DNA from: Taishania sp964580465
GTDB lineage: Bacteria > Bacteroidota > Bacteroidia > Flavobacteriales_D > Crocinitomicaceae
DNA length: 64,000 bases
NCBI GenBank assembly: GCA_964580465.1
Contig: CAZOKJ010000012.1
Location: forward strand, 7,566-71,565
Reading direction: 5' to 3'
Shown here: piece after piece, positions 60,639 to 64,000 of the stretch
Layout of the letters: every line of letters starts with the position of its first letter
Numbering within the stretch: the stretch's first letter is position 1
Program-made: the position numbers and the translations under genes
Notes under the pieces: generated by a model
Databases searched by the model: none
Told to the model about the DNA's origin: nothing
What the model saw: the letters and a program-made list of their open reading frames with translations, nothing else

Positions 60639-61023
60639 AAAGGCAAATTGGTTTATCGCTGTTCCCTTATGGGAAGAGAGGAAAGTCCGGGCAGCGCAGA
60701 GCAACGTACTTCCTAACGGGAAGGTGTCAATGCAAATTGGCAACAGAAAGTGCAGCAGAAAATAGGTAGCCTCGACTTGTCGAGGTCATAGTGAAAAGGC
60801 GAGGTAAGAGCTCACCGTACAAGCAGTGATGTTTTGTAGCTAGGCAAACCTTACGTGCTGAAAGACCATGTAAACCAAGTATGGATTTGTTTCGGCAAAT
60901 TCGAGAGGGCTGCTCGCTCGATCTTGGAGGGTAGGTTGATGGACCCCAATCGTGAGGCTGGGGCTAGATAAATGATAAACGTTCCTTAGGGAAAACAGAA
61001 CCCGGCTTATAGATTTGCCTTTT
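60639..61023 (+). ncRNA. rnpB: RNase P RNA (bacterial class A)
   Basis: About 385 nt. The universally conserved regions are present: GAGGAAAGTCCGGGC near 60678-60692 and ACAGAACCCGGCTTAT at 60995-61010. The ends pair as helix P1 (AAAGGCAAAT at 60639 with ATTTGCCTTT ending at 61023), followed by a T-run that ends transcription. The catalytic RNA, with RnpA protein, matures tRNA 5' ends. The antisense frame at 60522-60743 is spurious. Confidence 0.97.
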
Positions 61024-61035
61024 TTATTGTTTTAA

Positions 61036-61287
61036 ATGTTAATGTATCAGATGAACACAAAGTATATTAATTATTTTTTAGCCATTTTTGTCATCTTAGT
61101 GTGTTTCATTTGGGTGTACTTTTTAGTTTTCACAGATGATTTTATGGGAGGATTACCTCGTATGCAACGTAGGATATTCATTGGATTGCTAAGTGGATAT
61201 GGTATTTACCGTTCCTACCGCCTTTATTTGCAAATTCAACGAGATAAAATTAACGATAAACACATAAATGACGATGAAAATGAATAA
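61036..61287 (+). CDS. Small two-helix membrane protein
   Basis: An 83-residue protein (78 if the Met at 61051 is used). It has helices at about 12-32 and 48-64 and a charged C-terminal tail (RDKINDKHINDDENE). GLLSGYGIYRSYRLYLQ is a pattern I recall from short Bacteroidota proteins preceding PstS-like genes. Its 3' end overlaps the next gene by 8-20 bp depending on the start. No function is known. Confidence 0.68.
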   Translation: MLMYQMNTKYINYFLAIFVILVCFIWVYFLVFTDDFMGGLPRMQRRIFIGLLSGYGIYRSYRLYLQIQRDKINDKHINDDENE

Positions 61288-62197
61288 GTGGTTTTTACTC
61301 GGATTGGCAAGCTTTTCTTTATTGGCTTGCAACAATTCAATGAAAGGAAAAAACACCAATAGTTCTGGTGACATTGAAGTTTTTATTGAGGAGTCATTTA
61401 AACCTTTGTTTGAAACAAGTATTTACACCTTTGAGGGGCAAAATCCTTTGGCAAAAATAAATGCTCACTACGTAGGTGAAGCAGATGCTTTTGATGCTTT
61501 TGTCAATGGTAAAACATCAACGATTTGTGTAACGCGCGACTTTACCGATGCTGAAAAAAAATCATTGCGTCAAAATAAAAACGTGGAGGTTCGCAGTTCA
61601 AAAATTGCCATCGATGCCGTTGCCTTAATTGTACATTCTGAAAACACAGACACTTTAATGACTGTTGCTCGTCTAAAAAATATCTTAACTGGAAAAGATA
61701 CCTTATGGACAGGAACGCAACGTAAGATTAACATTGTTTTCGACAATCCCAACTCTGCCAATTTTCAACTATTGCGCAAATTGTCTGACATGAATGAATT
61801 ACCTGCCAATGTTTACGCTGTTCATTCCAACGAAGAAGTGATTAATCACGTGAAGGAAAATAGAAATACTTTAGGTATAATTGGTGTCAATTGGATTAGC
61901 GACGAAAACGATCCTAATACCTTAAACTTCTTAGATGGCATCAACGTAGTGGCTATAGCCAAAGAATTTGGCGGTGAGTACTACAAACCATTCCAAGCCT
62001 ACATCTACGAAGGTTATCACCTAGACGCAGGTTACCCTCTAGTTAGAGAAGTTTGGATGCTCAACAAGGCAGGAAGAACAACGTTAAATTCAGGCTTGGT
62101 TAATTTTATGATGGGAGAAAAAGGACAATTAATTATTCAACGTTCATCATTAATTCCAGCTGAAATGGTGCCAAGAATGATAAAATTTGGCGAATAA
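61268..62197 (+). CDS. PstS-like phosphate-binding-fold lipoprotein
   Basis: A 309-residue substrate-binding protein. The signal peptide ends in the lipobox SLLAC, and ATGs at 61268, 61274 and 61280 are all possible. GDIEVFIEESFKPLFETSI, CVTRDFTDAEKKSL and SKIAIDAVALIVHSENTD resemble the PstS-like (PBP_like_2) family. No pstCAB genes are near, so it may not serve a classical Pst importer. It overlaps the small membrane protein gene and precedes a TPR gene. Confidence 0.82.
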   Translation: MTMKMNKWFLLGLASFSLLACNNSMKGKNTNSSGDIEVFIEESFKPLFETSIYTFEGQNPLAKINAHYVGEADAFDAFVNGKTSTICVTRDFTDAEKKSLRQNKNVEVRSSKIAIDAVALIVHSENTDTLMTVARLKNILTGKDTLWTGTQRKINIVFDNPNSANFQLLRKLSDMNELPANVYAVHSNEEVINHVKENRNTLGIIGVNWISDENDPNTLNFLDGINVVAIAKEFGGEYYKPFQAYIYEGYHLDAGYPLVREVWMLNKAGRTTLNSGLVNFMMGEKGQLIIQRSSLIPAEMVPRMIKFGE

Positions 62198-62242
62198 AAA
62201 ATATATTTTGTAATTTAGCCAACCTAATTTTAAAGGAAAATA

Positions 62243-62250
62243 TAACTTTG
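62243..62250 (+). promoter_or_regulatory. -7 promoter element for the TPR gene
   Basis: TAACTTTG (TAnnTTTG), 48 bp upstream of the ATG at 62299. Confidence 0.4.
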
Positions 62251-62298
62251 GCAAGGTAATTGATAACCTTACAGTGTAAACATATAAACAATTAAAAA

Positions 62299-63921
62299 AT
62301 GAAACGTTATACATTAGCAGTAGTATCTTTAGTAGTAGGAGGAACTGTCTTTGGACAAACTCTTTCTGACGGAATAAAGAAAACAGACCATGAGAGATAC
62401 GAAGAAGCAGGAAAAACTTTTAAAGCACTTGTGAACCAACAAGGTGTATCTTTAGGAGATGTTTATTTCTTTTATGGTGATAATTTTTACAAAGCTGACG
62501 ATTTAGATTCAGCTAAATTAATGTGGGCAAAAGGTGCTGACTTGGCTCCTGATAATGCTTTTTCAATTATTGGACAAGGCAAATCACTTTGGTTGAGTGG
62601 CGACACAACAAGTGCTAATACTCATTTCCAAAACGCATTGAAGTTAACAAAACGAAAAAATGCTGAAGTCATTCGCCAAATTGCTTCTGTTTATACTTAC
62701 TCTCCAGTTAAAAGTTTGCGTCAAGCTGTCAACTTGTTGAATGAATCTATCAAGTTAGAAGGTAAAAACCAAGCAAACTATTTGATTTTGGGTGACGCTC
62801 AAGCAGAGTTAAACCCTACCAACAGTACTGAGGCGATGAAGAGCTACAACAAAGCGGCTGACATTAACAACAATGCGCGTGTCTTTGTTCGCAAAGCAAT
62901 GATTTACCAACGTGCACAAAATCCTAAGTTAGCAGACAGCTTGTACATGGTTGCTCAAACGTTAGAACCAAATTATGCACCTGCTTATCGTGAGCGCGCT
63001 GAATTAAACATGCGCTTTAACCAGTCTAAACAATCAATTGCAAACTGGGAAAAATACTTACAGTTAAACGATAGTGAATATGCTCGCTTCCGTTATGCTG
63101 TTTCTCTTTTTGAAGGTAAACAATACGAACAAGCTGCACAACAAGCTGAATTGTTACACAGCCGTGGCATGAACAATATGTACACAAAACGTATCTTAGG
63201 CTTCTCTTTGTATGAAGTAAACGCAGCAAATCAAGCTGATTCAAGTGCTTTTGCAAAGGGTTGGAGTGTAATGGAAGATTTGTTTAACACACTACCTGCT
63301 GACAAAGTATCTGGTGTAGATTACAAATACAAAGCAATGTACTATGACAAAATGGGCAACAAAGAAGCTTATTTACAATTCATGGAAAAAGCAGCAGATG
63401 CTGAACCATTGATTGCAAACGACGTATATAGCGAGTTAATTCGCACGCACATGAAGGATAAAAACTATACTGCTGCAATCACAATTTTCAACAAGAAAAT
63501 GGCTGGAGATTCAACTAAATTAACATTGGGTGAATACTATGAACTTGGTAGAGCTTATTTCTTTGGACCTCAAGATTTTGCTCAATGTGACAAAGTCAAT
63601 GCTTACATTTTAAAGTTATCTCCTGATTATGCGATGAGTTATTTATGGAGAGGAAGAGCTAACATGAAAATGGATGGCGATACTAAAAAGTATTCAGCTA
63701 AACCATATTATGAAAAGTTCTTGACTCTATTAACAGAAGATGAGCGCACAGGAAATTACAAAAGTATGGCGATTGAAGCGTATAAATTTTTAGGAGACTA
63801 TTACTTCAGTTCTTCTGAAAAAGATATGGACAAAGCAGCTGAAGTTTGGGGTGAAGTACAAAAATTAGCTCCAGATGATACACAAGCAGCAGCTTTCTTT
63901 AAGACATATAAAAAGAAATAA
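62299..63921 (+). CDS. Exported tetratricopeptide-repeat protein
   Basis: A 540-residue protein with a signal peptide (to about VFGQ, residue 20) and degenerate TPR units along most of its length, for example RYEEAGKTFKALVNQQG, NAFSIIGQGKSLWLSGDTTS and YAPAYRERAELNMRFNQSK. TPR proteins are scaffolds for protein complexes. In Bacteroidota such genes often sit beside TonB/ExbBD and PstS-like genes; here only the PstS-like gene is in view. It ends in a strong terminator of the repeated family. Confidence 0.85.
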   Translation: MKRYTLAVVSLVVGGTVFGQTLSDGIKKTDHERYEEAGKTFKALVNQQGVSLGDVYFFYGDNFYKADDLDSAKLMWAKGADLAPDNAFSIIGQGKSLWLSGDTTSANTHFQNALKLTKRKNAEVIRQIASVYTYSPVKSLRQAVNLLNESIKLEGKNQANYLILGDAQAELNPTNSTEAMKSYNKAADINNNARVFVRKAMIYQRAQNPKLADSLYMVAQTLEPNYAPAYRERAELNMRFNQSKQSIANWEKYLQLNDSEYARFRYAVSLFEGKQYEQAAQQAELLHSRGMNNMYTKRILGFSLYEVNAANQADSSAFAKGWSVMEDLFNTLPADKVSGVDYKYKAMYYDKMGNKEAYLQFMEKAADAEPLIANDVYSELIRTHMKDKNYTAAITIFNKKMAGDSTKLTLGEYYELGRAYFFGPQDFAQCDKVNAYILKLSPDYAMSYLWRGRANMKMDGDTKKYSAKPYYEKFLTLLTEDERTGNYKSMAIEAYKFLGDYYFSSSEKDMDKAAEVWGEVQKLAPDDTQAAAFFKTYKKK

Positions 63922-63945
63922 GTGTACTTAATACATTGATAAAAT

Positions 63946-63979
63946 AAAGAGAGTGTCCGAAAAGTCAGACACTCTCTTT
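63946..63979 (+). terminator. Terminator of the TPR gene, repeated hairpin family
   Basis: Perfect 12-bp stem AAAGAGAGTGTC/GACACTCTCTTT followed by a T-run. The loop side holds a C-A mismatch and a GA/TC extension. Very similar to the hairpins at 23892 and 54017. Confidence 0.9.
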
Positions 63980-64000
63980 TTATTTTAAGATGTTCAAAAA

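Noticed and set aside
1..64000. CRISPR arrays, prophage, integrase or a defence island
   Set aside because: I found no regularly spaced repeats, phage structural genes, recombinases, restriction genes or toxin-antitoxin pairs; the window is core-like chromosome.

Overview
The window reads as ordinary chromosome of an AT-rich member of the Bacteroidota, order Flavobacteriales. The grounds are: type IX secretion cargo with type A and type B (gliding-associated) C-terminal sorting domains, a PorT homologue, two cytochrome oxidase subunit III paralogues with the subunit IV/SCO/DUF420 set, a SpoIIM-DUF4129-DUF4350-MoxR-DUF58 block, and many TAnnTTTG -7 promoter elements with weak or absent Shine-Dalgarno sites. 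A Crocinitomicaceae/Fluviicola-like placement is my guess; no rRNA is present to settle it.

Layout. 0.1-3.5 kb: mnmD pair converging on gpsA-aspartate kinase. 3.6-10.0 kb: TetR regulator plus a complete RND efflux pump (adaptor, permease, outer-membrane factor). 10.1-15.5 kb: cytochrome oxidase assembly and subunit operon (heme O synthase, two subunit III, subunit IV, two SCO-like proteins, DUF420), then an orphan response regulator. 16.3-21.0 kb: secreted trypsin-like protease (T9SS) and a DUF5723/TSP3/OmpA outer-membrane protein. 21.2-23.8 kb: ABC exporter half-transporter overlapping a cytoplasmic NMT1-like binding protein. 24.0-30.1 kb (minus): second TetR-TolC-adaptor-RND operon. 30.1-34.4 kb: a REP-like palindromic element, small metabolic/membrane genes, a polysaccharide deacetylase and UDP-GlcNAc 2-epimerase. 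34.4-41.4 kb: two compact plus-strand transcription units (phosphodiesterase-like enzyme, lipoprotein, sugar MFS carrier, hemerythrin; then prfC, HD hydrolase, ROK kinase). 41.4-42.0 kb: gene-free stretch with a decayed IS4-type transposase remnant, then tRNA-Leu(CAA). 42.3-51.0 kb: PiT phosphate transporter with its DUF47 partner and the SpoIIM/MoxR block. 51.0-58.6 kb (minus): palindromic repeats, a large PKD/gliding-type surface protein, two lipoproteins, a COG2509 flavoprotein and PorT. 58.7-64 kb: exonuclease, T9SS protein, RNase P RNA, and a PstS-like/TPR unit.

Most genes lie in tight operons with 2-30 bp gaps or short overlaps. I saw no CRISPR array, prophage, integrase, intact insertion sequence or recognisable defence system. 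The items most worth a second look are a periplasmic insertion of three repeats in one cytochrome oxidase subunit III, several palindromic elements in promoters and intergenic gaps, a family of near-identical terminator hairpins, and the transposase relic. All family names come from reading motifs by eye; no database search was run.
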